From contig CM057451.1 in assembly GCA_016271365.2 (NCBI GenBank), positions 366,751,501 through 366,815,500 on the forward strand: a stretch of DNA of 64,000 bases, written 5' to 3'. This stretch comes from Neoceratodus forsteri. Lineage: Eukaryota > Chordata > Ceratodontiformes > Ceratodontidae. A model generated the notes under the pieces. The model was not told the origin of the DNA. It saw only the letters and a program-made list of their open reading frames with translations, and did no database searches. A program made the translations under genes and the position numbers. Positions 44,220 to 55,565 of this stretch are shown piece by piece; position 1 is the first letter of the stretch; each line of letters begins with the position of its first letter.

Positions 44220-46340
44220 TTTCTTTTGCATCGTGGTCTTGTTCGGGGCTAAGAGAAAATCCAAAGTGGGCCATGCCCCCATGTTGTGCCCCAGTGGCTG
44301 GGATTTTCCTTTACAGATTGACATAATGTTTGTCTGTGTTGCCTGGGTCCCAACCACGATATGGATAACTGTGATGCCTGTTTCTCCATGGACCCTCGCG
44401 TTCTTGAGATCCACCACGTTTAAAGTCGGCGGGGGCCAGCCGACTTTCGGAGGACAGCATCCTTCTAGTGATGCAATGGCAAGATCACTTGACCCTGCCT
44501 CTGGCTCCCTCTTGGGTCTATCACGGCCTGGTGAGGAGGAAACCTCCTCGATTCCACCTTGCCATCGAGGAGGTTTCTTCGGCGGTGCTGGAGGATCGTC
44601 TCGGTTCTAGAGCCAGGTCAAGGGCACCGCTTTGGCATTCACCTCCTCAGGTTGCAGGTTCCCCCAGTGCTGCAGTCCATGGCTGCTGGGCCACAGTGAG
44701 CCTCGGTGCCACCTGCTGGTACGCTTCAGATCCAGTGCCATTCGTGATGCCGGTGATCGAGATGGTGCCGTGTCCTGTGGTGGCACGTTCACTGCGCTGT
44801 TGGTAAGAGCTCCCGGGTCACTAGTCTGGCAGTTTATGTGGTCTCCTCTTCTTTAGAGGCAGATGACTCACTGGCCGATCCAGACTAGTGCCCCGACTCC
44901 TTGGAGTCAGGGAGTCCTCTTGGACATGGCACCAGGTGGCCCAGTGTTCTCCTCCTGGACTCCCTGGCATCTGTGGTCCCCACGACCCCCCATGCTGACT
45001 CTGGTGTTGGGGGCACTGCGGTGGATAGCAGTCTCAGGGGGCCTGGTGTGGCGGTCTCAACCATGGGGGCAGGAGCAGCTGCCATCTCTGGTGCTGCAGT
45101 GGCCTCCTTGGTGGGGACGGGGACCTCCTCTTCTGCGGCCACCCTCGGGGGGCCTGCAGGATTAGGGGACCCCTTGGCACTGGGTTCGAGGAAGAAGGCA
45201 GTCTTGGAGTCCGAGGGGTTGAGAGGCAGGGTGAGGTGTGAGGCCTTCTTCCACTACCCTGTGGGGAGGGGAGCGAGGGCTGAGCCCTGCTTCTCCTCCT
45301 CTGAGACTTTAGGGCACCCTTAGTGGGCAGTGCTGAGGTTGCCCTTCTGGAACCATGCAACCTCAGTTGCACAGCAGGAAGATTCTCCTCAGGGCTCGGC
45401 CAGGTTTTGTTTTCACATTTGCAGCGACTGCTGACTGGTTCGACCCCAGATCCCCGTGTGGGAGGATCTGCTGCGTGGTCTCAGAGCCCTGGCAGAGGCG
45501 GGCACTTTCAGTGAGTGCCCTTTCCCCATCCTTCTGCAGACACCTCTCCCTGGCCATGTAGGCCTACGGGACCTTTAACCTGGGAGATTTTCAGGGCCTC
45601 TGCGGCCGCCTTCCCCTAGGTATGTTAAAACTATGGGCGACAGGTCTTTCACCTGTCTCCCCCACTGCGGAGGACTTTGAATATCTGAGCTCCTCTAATT
45701 CCTCGGCTTCCTCATCTGAGGAAGAGGAACATTCTCTCCACCTTTCCTCAATGCTGATTTCACAGAATATCAGCGATTCCTTCGAGTTAGTTCAGGAGCT
45801 CCACATCTCCCATGTGGTAAGACACAATACCGAGCAGGAGGCGTGCTCTTTTCTGAGCAAGTTCAGTGCCACCCACCTAGTAGAGCCTTCCTGGCCTATT
45901 CCCTTCCAGGAAGCGTCTGTCTGCACTTGGCAGTCCCAGCCACCTCATCCCCAGCCCCAGTGGACTGCAGTTAGAGGTATTGTGCTTCCCAGGAGTCTCT
46001 TGGTTCCTGCCTTGCCCACCATCGGGCTGACAACTTTAGACACTCCTTCGGGCTCCAGTGCCTGGCACATGACTGACCACGGATCTGGATTCCACACAGT
46101 TCAACGGTGGGGAAGAAGAGTTTTCTTTTCAGCTCATGTCTTACTCTGCATCAGCTCTCATCAGGCTCACCACACTGCCTGCAACAGGCACCTTTGGTCG
46201 ATGCTGGCACAGGTTTTAGCATCATTGCCTGATTTGGAGGAATCGGGCAACCATTGCTCTCTCTGCACAGGGTCTGCAGCTTGCAAGGCACCAAGCAAGG
46301 GCATCATATAGCGCCGTGAGGTGGCTTCCAGACTGGCAAG
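44220..46340 (+). pseudogene. DIRS E4 gag
   Basis: N-terminal Cys/His module at 44331-44381 (CLCCLGPNHDMDNCDAC; Cys, Cys, His, Cys, Cys at x2, x4, x4, x2 spacing). A low-complexity Ser/Pro/Gly-rich middle lies in shifting frames (44468-45560). The C-terminal frame 45622-46311 starts MLKLWATGLSP and includes an acidic Ser-rich run, then WPIPFQEASVCTWQ, WGRRVFFSAHVLLCISSHQA and LASLPDLEE, aligning with E5. Frame is lost near 46240, before the core motif. Expected role: coat or nucleic-acid-binding protein, by analogy with other gag proteins. Confidence 0.65.
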
Positions 46341-46635
46341 GGACAGCGATCTGCATCAAGAGCGGACAACACGGCTACCTCTCTGAATTGTCACCCGTTG
46401 CTTGATGTAGAGTGATTTCCTCTACTTTCTGGGGAACCTGTCTTTTCTTTCAAGGGCGAGGAGGAATCTTCAGGGGCATCTTCCGGCCATGGGGACACCT
46501 CCTTGGCCTGACCAGCCTTAGAGCCATATTGACCTAGTATGGCAGAAGGTCTCTCCCTCCTGTTTCTCCTGCAGAAGGCTGAGGAAATCTCTTCCCTCGG
46601 GCAGTGCAAGTCCCTCCAGCGGCTTGGTATCACCA

Positions 46636-46740
46636 TCAGTAATGAATGGTGAGTTTGAGAAGGAAGATATGAAAATTACATATATACCGTAATTCTTGAT
46701 CTTCCTTGTATTTTCACCATTCATTACTGATTCCTGCCCA
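46636..46740 (+). repeat. E4 internal complementary region
   Basis: AATGAATGGTGAG...GGAAGAT then ATGAAAATTACATATATACC and TAATTCTTGATCTTCC: joined complements of left and right edges. Confidence 0.8.
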
Positions 46741-47249
46741 CCTTCCCTCTTGGGCCTCAGTTTGGGCGCCACCTCCACCCTGCTCGCCCTCCCTCTTCAA
46801 GTCCAGTTTGGGGCAGAGTTCCCTGGTACCTCAGGGCCCTCTGTTTTCTTCTAAAAAGTCACAGAGTGCCATCCTAGGAGGGTGGTAACTAGGGTCTTCA
46901 CCCTGGCCTCATAGGGAACTCCCTGGGATTCTCAGCATGGTGCACTGTTGTGTCCTCCTTAACCTGGCATGGATGTTCTGTTTGTTTTCTTCCTCCTGAA
47001 GTGGGGACTGTGTCAATGCATTTTGTGGGAGAACCCATAAGGATTTTCCTCCCCCTTTTCTCCTTTCTCACTTCCCTCTCCCTTTAGAGGTCATTCTGGA
47101 CAGAGTCCTCGACTGTTTAAGAGTTTTTTTCCTCTTGACTAAGCCATCAGGTGATAAACTGTGGAGGGGCATGCTCCAAGACTTTCATCTCTCAGCTCTC
47201 TTGCCTCACCTTGGTTTTCTCTATCCCCTTTCCTCTCTCCTCTCCGGCA

Positions 47250-47448
47250 GGACAGAACTGGTGTGGAGGAGGGTCTGCGGCCTAACGGCCCAGCCCTCGT
47301 GTGCCATGCAATGCGTCAGCCTTGTGGGCGGTGCCACCGCCCAACCCTCCCCAAAAATTGCACAGGTGCCGCCCCGGCACACCCAGCAGCAATGAATGGT
47401 GAAGATATAGAGAAGATCAAGAATTACGGTAGGTCACGTAATTTTCAT
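47250..47448 (+). repeat. Right ITR of E4
   Basis: Ends AGATCAAGAATTACGGTAGG then ACGTAATTTTCAT; inverted match to the left ITR. Confidence 0.8.
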
Positions 47449-47454
47449 TTTCAG

Positions 47455-48710
47455 TAATCCTTCCTGCCTTTCAGAGTACTACTCAAGCTGAAGATAGAGG
47501 TGGCAACTCTAATACTCATTGCTTCCTATGGCCTCGGCAGATCTGGTACCCCTTGCTGCAACAGCTGGCAGTAGAACCCAGTACCTCTGCCTCTGTGCAA
47601 GGGTCTACTGTCACAGGAACAGGGAACCCTAGTCCATCCAGACTTGAAGTCCCGCATCTGCACGCATGCTCCTGAAGAAATAGCCATAGCTCACTTGGGA
47701 TATAACAGAAAGTGGTGGTGGTTCTCGTAGCTGCTAGAGAACCATCCACCACACATACTTATTCCATGAAATGGAAGCGGTTTGCTTTATGGGTCACTTC
47801 ACGTAACCTGGATCCGTTTAGCTACCCAGTTAATCAGGTTCTAGAGTATCTGCTATCCTTATCAGATTCAGGCCTGCAGTGTTCCTCAGTCAGAGTGCAC
47901 ATGGCTTCCATATCGGCTTTCCATGTGCCTGAGGAGGGCCATATGGTTGCTCAGTTGGAGGTAGCCCCATGTTATTAAGAGGCATTGTACACATAAAACC
48001 TACTATTCAAAATTCAGTCCAAGCTTGGAACCTGAATTTTGTTTCGGAAGAGCTGACTTTGGTGCCTTTTGAGCCAGTATGTGACTTGTGGCTTACACTT
48101 TCTCTCTTGGAAAGTGTTATTTTTAGTTGCAGTCACTTCTATTGAAAGGATTTCAGAGCTGCAGGCTCTAATGTGTGAGTCTTTTTGATTTTTCATGAAG
48201 ACATGGTCTCTTTGCATACTAATCCTAAGTTTCTACCGAAGGTGGTATCTGAGTTTACTTTAAATCAACCCATCCACCTGCCAGTGTATTATCCAGAGCA
48301 TGCCAGTCCGGGGGAAGCATTGCTGCCTATCTTAGATGTGCATAGAATACTCTGGTATTATACACATCATACAAAAGACTGCAGAAAGTCCTCACAGCTT
48401 TTTGTTTCATTCACCCCTGGGAAAGATAGCACCTCAGTTTCTAAACTGTGCTTGTAAAAATGGCTAGCACATTGTATTACGTTCTGTTACAGGAAGTATG
48501 GTAAGGAACTTCCTGGTGTGATTCGTAGTCATTCCACCAGAGGCATGGCCACTTAAGGTGGCTTGTTTTCTAATTGTTTCCACTGCAGATATCTTTGCAG
48601 CTACCACATGGAGTACTGTCCACACGTTCATTAAGCACTACAGTTTGGACATTGTTTCTCGTAGACAAGCTATGTTTGGCCTAGCTGTGCTACAAGGCCT
48701 GTTATCATAA
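47455..48710 (+). pseudogene. DIRS E3 tyrosine recombinase and preceding linker
   Basis: Resumes E3 to the right of E4. The linker at 47470-47690 leads into the frame 47712-47978: TYSMKWKRFALWVTSRNLDP, VNQVLEYLLSLSDSGLQ, SVRVHMASISAFH (core-binding domain). The catalytic half spans 48185-48457 (NPKFLPKVVSEFTLNQP) and then out of frame: RSHSTRGMAT near 48525-48555 (HxxR) and FIKHYS near 48630-48645 (candidate nucleophile Tyr). Stops at 48455 and 48555 break it. Confidence 0.75.
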
Positions 48711-48769
48711 GCCTGTAGGTTCCAGCAGCCCAGACTGTTAGCTTTGATACTGCTAGGGACTCATTCCAA

Positions 48770-48880
48770 GGATGTGGCCTGATGAAAGAGATCCTTAAAG
48801 AAGATAAGAACAGTTATGTAAGAACTTACTGTAACAGTAGATCTTAAGAGAATCTCCTTCATCAGGCCATACCAACCCAT
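48770..48880 (+). repeat. E3 internal complementary region
   Basis: GGCCTGATGAAAGAGATCC and GAATCTCCTTCATCAGGCC flank the junction GAAGAT/AAGAACAGTTATG. Its right half is the complement of 49148-49219. Confidence 0.75.
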
Positions 48881-49074
48881 ACTACTCCTTCCTTTCTGAG
48901 GTTGCGAAAAGGATGCTTGCTGCTGTCTCCATTGCCAACTTTTCCAGCCCTCTGTCTTGCCTGGTATGTGGAGTGCTGGGGTCTCTCCTTGTTCCCTAGA
49001 GGAGGTCCTCAAGCATGATCTCCGGGAGGAACTGAGGAGTGGAGGGCCACCATTTATGTATATGCTGACGCCTG

Positions 49075-49219
49075 ATGATATTGTGGTCTGCCCTGGCTGA
49101 TTGCTTGCAAAAGTTTCCATGTGGTCCTACTGTCCGCAGCTATGTGTTCCAAAGGTGTGGCTTGATAAAGAGATTCTCGAAGATCTACTGTTATGGTAAG
49201 TTCTTACATAACTGTTCTT
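49075..49219 (+). repeat. E3 right ITR
   Basis: Ends AAGTTCTTACATAACTGTTC TT; complementary to the ICR. Only 58 bases separate it from the left edge of E8. Confidence 0.7.
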
Positions 49220-49277
49220 TTCTGGCTGTCCTGGTATTGTATAATTTTCTCTTGTACAGTAGTCTAGGTGTCCCTTT

Positions 49278-49460
49278 TTCAAACCCCAGGAAATCTTACT
49301 ATATTCTGACAAGTGCAGTATGGTCTCACCATAAGACTGCCCTGGAGCTGAAATGGTTAATAGAACCTGTGCTAATAGTGGAATGTTAGTTAGGCTTGAG
49401 CTCAGTTTTCAAATCACTGTACCTGGTTGCACTTCCTGTAATCGTCGGATTCTTTACTCT
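49278..49460 (+). repeat. Left ITR of E8
   Basis: Inverted match to 57725-57910, including CTGAAATGGTTAATAGAAC and TGGTTGCACTTCCTG. Confidence 0.8.
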
Positions 49461-50079
49461 GCTTGCCTCAGTAAGACGTCTCCGGAGAGCTCTCCCTCAC
49501 TTTGACTTAAGAATTTTATTTCTTGGTTTATTCGAAAGTTTGTTTAATTTATTCGATTTTTGAAGCACTGTCCTTGGTCACAGGTAGAATTAGTCTAGAT
49601 TTAGAGTTAGTGTGGTAAGTTTCTTCGGTTCCTCCTCGGTTCTTTGAACCGGGAAGGAACCGATATTTCTTGCTTTTCTCTGTTAAATAAAAATACTTTG
49701 AACCGTCTGGTAATTTATTTATTTATTTTTTTATTTATTAATTAAGCATCAGTTTACAACCTTTGAGCCAGAGGCTCGTTTACAAAGGTACCTCGTCACA
49801 GAGAAGACAATACAGTGATAACAACTTAGTACAGAGAAACAGTATACAGTTTTTTTTTTTTTTTTTGAGGATACAGGAGGACAAATGAGATCAACAGTTT
49901 ACCACATACAGGGTTGGTGAAGTTAACACTGTTCAGGGAAATAACTAGAACATCAGAAAACATAGGATAACAATACAGTGTGTTTTAGTGGAGTCAACAG
50001 GGAGGTAACAGGAACCAAGGGTAAAGTGGGTAGAGGATTTGAGCAGCCAACAGGGGGCTTTGTCAGAGAGTGAGCAAGA

Positions 50080-51560
50080 TAGCTTAGAAACAGCAACAGC
50101 TGCGAGTGGTGAAAAGGTGGTTCCAGAGGGTAGTTTTAAAGCAAGAGATTGTGGGGGTGTCTGAGATACTGGCAGGGAGGGAATTGTACCAAGAAGGGGC
50201 ACGGTAGTGGAAAGCCTGTTGTCCGTGAGAGGTCCTTGCCCTAGGTACCTTCAACTTGGTTTTACAGGAGGACCGTGTTGTAGCTAGGGAGTTAACACGG
50301 TGGATAATGGCAGTCAAACCAGGAGGAGAGAGCCCAAGGAGAGTTTTTTTAGTAAGGATGCAGGTTTGATACCTAAGATGTTCATCAAGATTGAGCAGAT
50401 TAGCCTGGGAGTAAAGATGGCAGGTATGTGTAAGTCTAGGAGCACCTAAGATTAGTCAACAGGCCTTATTTAAGGTGAGGCGGATTTTGTTTAGCGAGGT
50501 CTGGTCAGCAGCCCGTGAGACTGGTGTCATATAGTCTACCGTGACAGAATGGAGACATAACTGCGAGTCGGAGGGCATCGGGGAGACAGTGTTTGTGGCG
50601 GTAAAGGATTCCCAACCCAATATTGGTGATGGAGGCTAAGGCGAGATATGGGAATGGAAACTGAGGGCAGGGTCAAAGGTTATCCCCAGGTATTTGTATG
50701 TGTAAACTTGTTCGAGTGGGAACATAGAGCTGGCAAAGACTTGAAGTTGGAAATTACTAGCTTTGTTTTGGGGGTGGGAGAAGATCATAGATTTGGTCTT
50801 TTTAAGATTGATAACCAGTCTATGTTCTTTAAACCGGGCTTCCACGTCTTTATAGGATAATTGCAGGGAATCTTGGAGGGTGGTGGGGTTACGGTCAGAA
50901 GCGAAGATAACAGCGTCATCTGCATAAAGGAGAAGTTTACCAGTACAGGCACCTGGCAGGGTGTTGAGATAAAGGGAAAAGAGCAGGGGCCCAAGAATAG
51001 AGCCCTGGGGAACCCCAGATTGGATAGGGCAGAGGTCAGAGAGGTGCCATTGATTTTACGCTTGGGACCGGCAGACAGATAGCTGGAGCACCATGAGACA
51101 GGTCAGCAGCAAAGCCAGCGTGGCTGAATGCATCCAGCAGGAGAGGATGGGATACGGTGTCAAAGGCTTTTGACAGATCGATGCGAACACTGCACCAGCA
51201 AGAGAGCCCGAGTCCAGGGAGGAATGGAGGAAGTTAGAAAACTCAATGAGGGTGGTATTGGTGTTGTGCCCAGCACGGAAGCCGTGTTGTTGGGCAGAGG
51301 ATACTGTATTTGGTAAGAAACCAGATATTTGAGAGGATACTACTTTCTAAGGCTTTTGAGAGTGGTGAGAGGATTGAGATGGGACGATAATTACCAGAAA
51401 GGGCCCTATCTCCACCCTTATGTGTGGAGTGACAGTGGCAATTTTCCAGGCTGATGGAAATTGCCCAGACAGAGTGATTTGTTGAAGAGGCAAGTGATTG
51501 GGGCGATGACCTGGTCCAGTGCCAGGCTGAGGAGTCTGGGTCCAAGGAGTCACTGCCAGT
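50080..51560 (-). pseudogene. Nested LINE reverse transcriptase and C-terminus
   Basis: From 51545 leftward: GNYRPISILSPLSKALESSI (RT motif 2), then a palm region near 50930-50990 with the active-site Ala-Asp-Asp split between frames (FMQMTLLSSLL in one, ADDAV-type in the next), RFKEHRLVINLKKTKSMIF and YTYKYLGITFDPALSFHSHI (thumb), ending TSHGQQAFHYRAPSWYNSLP near 50150-50230. Several frame changes. Confidence 0.75.
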
Positions 51561-52107
51561 GGTATTGTTTAGAGCCTTGGTCAGATACGGTCTGACTTCA
51601 TTGACAGTAACCCGTGGAAGTGGAAAGATGTGTGTGAGACTGCAGGGCCAGGAGAGTGAGGAGGGGGGTCAAAAAGTTGCTAGGAGTACAGAGTTAAGGT
51701 CTGTAAAGTATTTATTGAGATGGTTAGCAATGAGGGTAGGATCAGTAGAGATAATACCTTCAATATTGATTTGGGAAGGCGGAGGAGAGCGTGTACCACC
51801 ATTTAGTTGTTTGATGTTATCCCAGAAGGTTCTAGCATTCCCAGGATGAGGTGAGTGAGGCCCGATGATGATCGGCCTTTGCTTCTTACGTATGGCCCAG
51901 GTGCATTTATTTCAGGCAGCAGATGCCTGTCATGTCAGCAGGGCGGCCAGTTTCTGTGGCCCTAGGTGCCACAGGTTATCCCCTGTGCCCTAAGGGTTCT
52001 TGAGTAGGAAGGAGTGACCAGGAGTATGGCGCACCTGGAATGGTGGAGTTTTGTTAGTGCCAAGATATCACAAGCTTTGTTAAACATTAAGGTGAAGAAG
52101 GCCAGGC

Positions 52108-52860
52108 CTAATCACAAGTTAGGGCGGTCTCAATGGGAGACCAGTCAACTTGGGCTAGAAGTTGCTTCAGGCCTCTCAGCCCACCTGGTCGCAACCGCTG
52201 CCGTAAGGTGGCCTGTGAAGTTGGTTTGGTTAGGGACGTAATCCAATGGAAAAGAATAGGGGAGTGGTCACTGATTCCATCCAGAAGGACTTGTAGATTG
52301 CAAACTTGGTTAGGTCGGTTGGTGAGGACTACATCCAGAAGAGTGCTCGACCCCGTTGTGGGGTTCACTCTTGTTGGTTGGGTAACAAGTTGCGTTAGGT
52401 CAATAGCAGTAAAGGAGTCGCAGGTGGAGGAGGATGCAGGGCTAAGCCAGTTGATGTTTAGATCACCCATGAGAATATGCTCAGGGGAATGTGGTAGAGA
52501 GGTGAGATACTCTATTAGAGGGACCAGGGCCTGAGTTTAATTTTTTGGGGGAATATAGGTGGAGGTTAGAAAGAGGGGGCCTTTAGAGGGGTCTGGGGTA
52601 AGCTTTAGGGTAAGGGCCTGGACCCTAAGGTTAAGGACAGGGGCTGGAGGGCTACACCAGGAAGGAGTCTTTGATATAAATAGCACAGCTTCCACTCGTC
52701 TCCCTACGGTCTTCTCAAGAGGAGTAGCCAGGAGTGAGACAAGGGAGTTCAGGGTAGAGTCAGATAGCCAGGTTTCGACTGGGGAGATGATGTCAGGTTT
52801 GTGGACAGTGACCCAACATTGAGCGAGTCAAATTTCTTCAGGAGACTGCAGATATTCATA
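52108..52860 (-). pseudogene. Nested LINE endonuclease
   Basis: The frame 52108-52470 starts MGDLNINWLSP and includes LTQLVTQPTRVNP, LLDVVLTNRPNQV and SDHSPILFHW (closing SDH motif), the second half of an AP-type endonuclease. The first half lies decayed in 52480-52860. Confidence 0.75.
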
Positions 52861-53039
52861 GAAGCAGTAAGAAGTCCAGGGATCTAGTCAGGCGATCTGT
52901 TTAACTATTTAAAATTTCAATTTGTTTACCAGGGTAATTCTTGGTTTGTTTCGGTTCTAACCAACCAATAAATGCCACAGGCCAAGAAAGCGAACGGGGC
53001 CCACTGGTTTCCAACGTTGAACAGATTGTGGGGAACCGT

Positions 53040-54480
53040 TCGAAAGGGCAGATCCTCATCTTATTTGTGTATTTTGTTTGGGGTTTGACCACCACAAGGA
53101 GAACTGCGAGATTTGTAAAACCTTCCCTCAGTCAGTGCCTGACAGGCAATTTAAGAGACTGCAGGAGAAGATGTCTGAAAAAGCCGCTGAACCAGCAGCA
53201 GACAAGTTGGCTGTGAGCCATAAAGATCCGGAGGATCAGCCCTCTGACAAGGGTGATAATTCCTCCTCAAAGAAAAGATCTGCTGAACCAGCCGCTAACC
53301 TGGCACCTGCAGGGAAATGAAAAAAGAAAGAAAAACATTCAGGGGTTGAACCGCAACTGAAGGCATCTGTTCCAACCGCTGAAGAGATGGCGAATGTGAG
53401 AGAAACCTTTGAGGAAGAATTTGATGAGGATGTTGATGAGGATGAGGACCACGGGGAACTGAGTGAACTGGATATTTCCCCTGATCCTTATCGTTCTGAC
53501 TCCTCTGATAAGGGAACGGAGGACTTTACCTCACATTTCCAATTCATCAAGCAAGTAGCCCAGTCTCTGGACCTCCATACCCAGGAATCAATCAATGAGG
53601 AGGAGGAACATGACTATAGGGAAATGATGGATGTACCATCCTCTAAAAGGGTTTTGTTGCCCATCCATAAATCCGGTTATGAAAGTCTTGCATACCCCTA
53701 CTTCTATACCACCAGTGGATAGGAAGGTGGATAAAAAGTATTGGGTGGCTAAGGGTGGATCGGAATTTTTGTTTGGACACCCTAGCCATGAGGGGGTGGT
53801 GCAGGCTGCAGCCTGTGAAAAGGCAGGCATTCCTTTAGCATCTCACCCTCCAGACAAGTATTCCAGGAAATTGGATTCCATTGCCAAGAAGCAGTACTTG
53901 GGTTCCTCTCTGGCCATCAGGCAGGCCTCTTATATGGCCTATGTGGCCAGATACCAGAAATCTCTATGGAACACTGTGATGGAGATCACTAAGTCAATTC
54001 CAACCCCTATGGCAGCAGACCTGGAGGAGACCGCAAAAAGGGGCATAGAGGCTTCTAAGGTCCAGTTTTGAATGGCAGTGGACAGCAGTGACACTGCAGC
54101 CAGACAGATGGCTTCTTCAGTGTCATTAAGAAGATTTGCTTGGCTCAGGACTACTAACCTGACCCAAGATACTCTGACTTAGTCAAAGGCCATGGACTTC
54201 CCATGTGAGCCTCTGTCTCTATTTGGTGAGCACACAGAGGTTTACATGAAGAAAATGGATGAATACAAGACTGCATACCAGAGTGCAGCTGCACAGGATA
54301 AGACTCTTGCACCCCATAAACAGCAAGCCAGGGGTCATAGAGCAGACCTTACAGGCCATTCTTCCAGCCCCAAGCTTACCCACAGTATCAACAAGCAAAG
54401 GGGCTACTTCAGAGGCAGGGGGCAGGGGAGGTGGCAACCGAACAGGCCCCAGCACTCAGTCAGCATCCCAACCTAAGCAG
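53040..54480 (+). pseudogene. DIRS E8 gag
   Basis: N-terminal Cys/His module at 53066-53116 (CVFCLGFDHHKENCEIC), again C-x2-C-x4-H-x4-C-x2-C. Then a Lys/Glu-rich segment to 53320, an acidic run EEEFDEDVDEDEDHGELSEL (53400-53470), the core at 53631-54071 (SIAKKQYLGSSLAIRQASYM AYVARYQKSLW) and a Gln/Pro/basic end at 54192-54476. At least four frame changes. The ICxRRHSWL-like motif appears as RRFAWLRTT near 54128-54152. Confidence 0.75.
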
Positions 54481-55560
54481 ACACCCTGAGGGGTCTGCTC
54501 AGGTCGCCTCCCCAGTCCAGGTTGGGGGCAGGCTGGCCCACAACCTCCAGAAGTGGCAATCCATCACCCAGACAGGTGGGTGCTGGAGGTAGTGGGCCAA
54601 GGCTTGGCTCTCAGCTTCAAACGCAGACCAAAGCTGAAGTCAAAGGTCTTTCGACCCTCTTCCCCATCAGAAACACTGCTGTTAGAAAAGGAAGTATTAA
54701 ATCTCCTATCTTTGGGAGCAGTGGAGCCAGTTCCTCTGCTACAGAGAGAAAGGGTCTCTATTCAAGATACTTCCTCACAACCAAGAAAATGGGAGTGGCA
54801 ACCCATATTGGATCTCAGGCACCTAAACAGGCATTTGCTGAAACCAAAATTCAAGTTGGTCACCTTGAAAAAATTCTGCCAACACTAAGGCAAGGGGACT
54901 GGTTGGCATCCCTAGATTTAAGGATGCATCCTCCACATCCCAATAAGACAGTCTCACAGAAAATTCCTCAGGTTCAGACTGCCATCAGGCCACTATCAGT
55001 TCAGGGCAATGCCTTTCGAACTTACTTCTGCTCCAAGGGTGTTCACAAAATGCTTGGCTGTGGTTGTGGCACACCGAAGGAGACAGGGAGTGGCAATTTT
55101 TCCATATCTGGATGACTGGCTAATCGTGGGACAGTCCTCCCAGCAGGTCACGCAGACCCTGGGGTTAAAACAGGAACTTTTAAACCTAACAAAGTTGGTG
55201 CTACAGCCAGTTCAGCTCCTGGAGTTCATAGGAGCTGAAATGAATTCAGTGAGAGGAAAGGCTTTTCTTCCACAAGAAAGGGCAAACACTTTGGTACAGC
55301 TGGCAGCTCCTTCAAGCTTCACAGTCTCAGGCCAGCCAGACACTTTCTTTAGTTGTTGGGCCAAATGGCAACTTCAACAGTTACAGTGTCAGGAGCAAGG
55401 TTTCAGATGAGGGTTATTCGATATCACCTCAGGCAATACTGGCACCAGAAAAAAGATTCATTGTCAAAGCTGGTTCCAGTTACTCAAACTTTTCTGCAAG
55501 CTCTTTGGTGGTGGCTGGACATGGAAAATCTCAGGCAGGGAATAACATTCCTCCAGGAGT
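54481..55560 (+). pseudogene. DIRS E8 reverse transcriptase
   Basis: VGGRLAHNLQKWQSIT-type start near 54525-54560, then EKEVLNLLSLGAVEPVPLLQ and WQPILDLRHLNRHLLKPKFK (54553-54888), motif A near 54900-54945, motif B MPFELTSAPRVFTKCL (55009-55056) and the active site FPYLDDWLIVG (YLDD 55105-55116). The connection region follows to about 55560. The frame changes at about 54890, 55000 and 55410. Confidence 0.8.
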
Positions 55561-55565
55561 AACCC

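Larger units (their letters stand above)
43832..47448 (+). mobile_element. Gag-only non-autonomous DIRS E4, structurally complete
   Basis: Left ITR 43832-44020, gag 44220-46340, ICR 46636-46740, right ITR about 47250-47448. The ITRs are inverted copies, for example CCATGCAATGCGTCAGCCTT in the right ITR against 43948-43967 in the left. The ICR joins the complements of both edges (GGAAGAT meeting ATGAAAATTAC). At 3.6 kb it lacks RT, RNase H and recombinase, and only about 300 bases separate gag from the ICR. It lies inside E3 between RNase H and recombinase, so it moved after E3. Mobilisation by a full-length DIRS is inferred. Confidence 0.75.
40937..49219 (+). mobile_element. DIRS retrotransposon E3, 5'-truncated, with E4 nested
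   Basis: Gag core, RT, RNase H and recombinase are in order but interrupted twice: a 560-bp insert (41871-42430) and the whole of E4 (43832-47448). ICR at 48770-48880 and right ITR ending at 49219 (ACATAACTGTTCTT), both with an AGATCTACTGTTA-type core different from the E1/E4 and E8 families. The 5' part is missing at 40937. Confidence 0.75.
49711..52885 (-). mobile_element. Jockey-superfamily LINE nested in E8
   Basis: Minus-strand LINE with endonuclease, RT and a 3' ATAAATAAAT-type tail at 49711-49745. Inserted into the E8 5' region; E8 gag resumes near 53060. Distinct from the plus-strand CR1/L3-like LINE in its sequence and in its simple-repeat tail; related in type to 23108-23785. A 6-base GTAATT beside each junction (about 49711 and 52936) is a possible but weak target duplication. 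Confidence 0.75.

Noticed and set aside
44863..45323. Overlapping 100-140 codon frames on both strands
   Set aside because: GC-rich low-complexity gag middle of E4 yields shadow frames; not separate genes.
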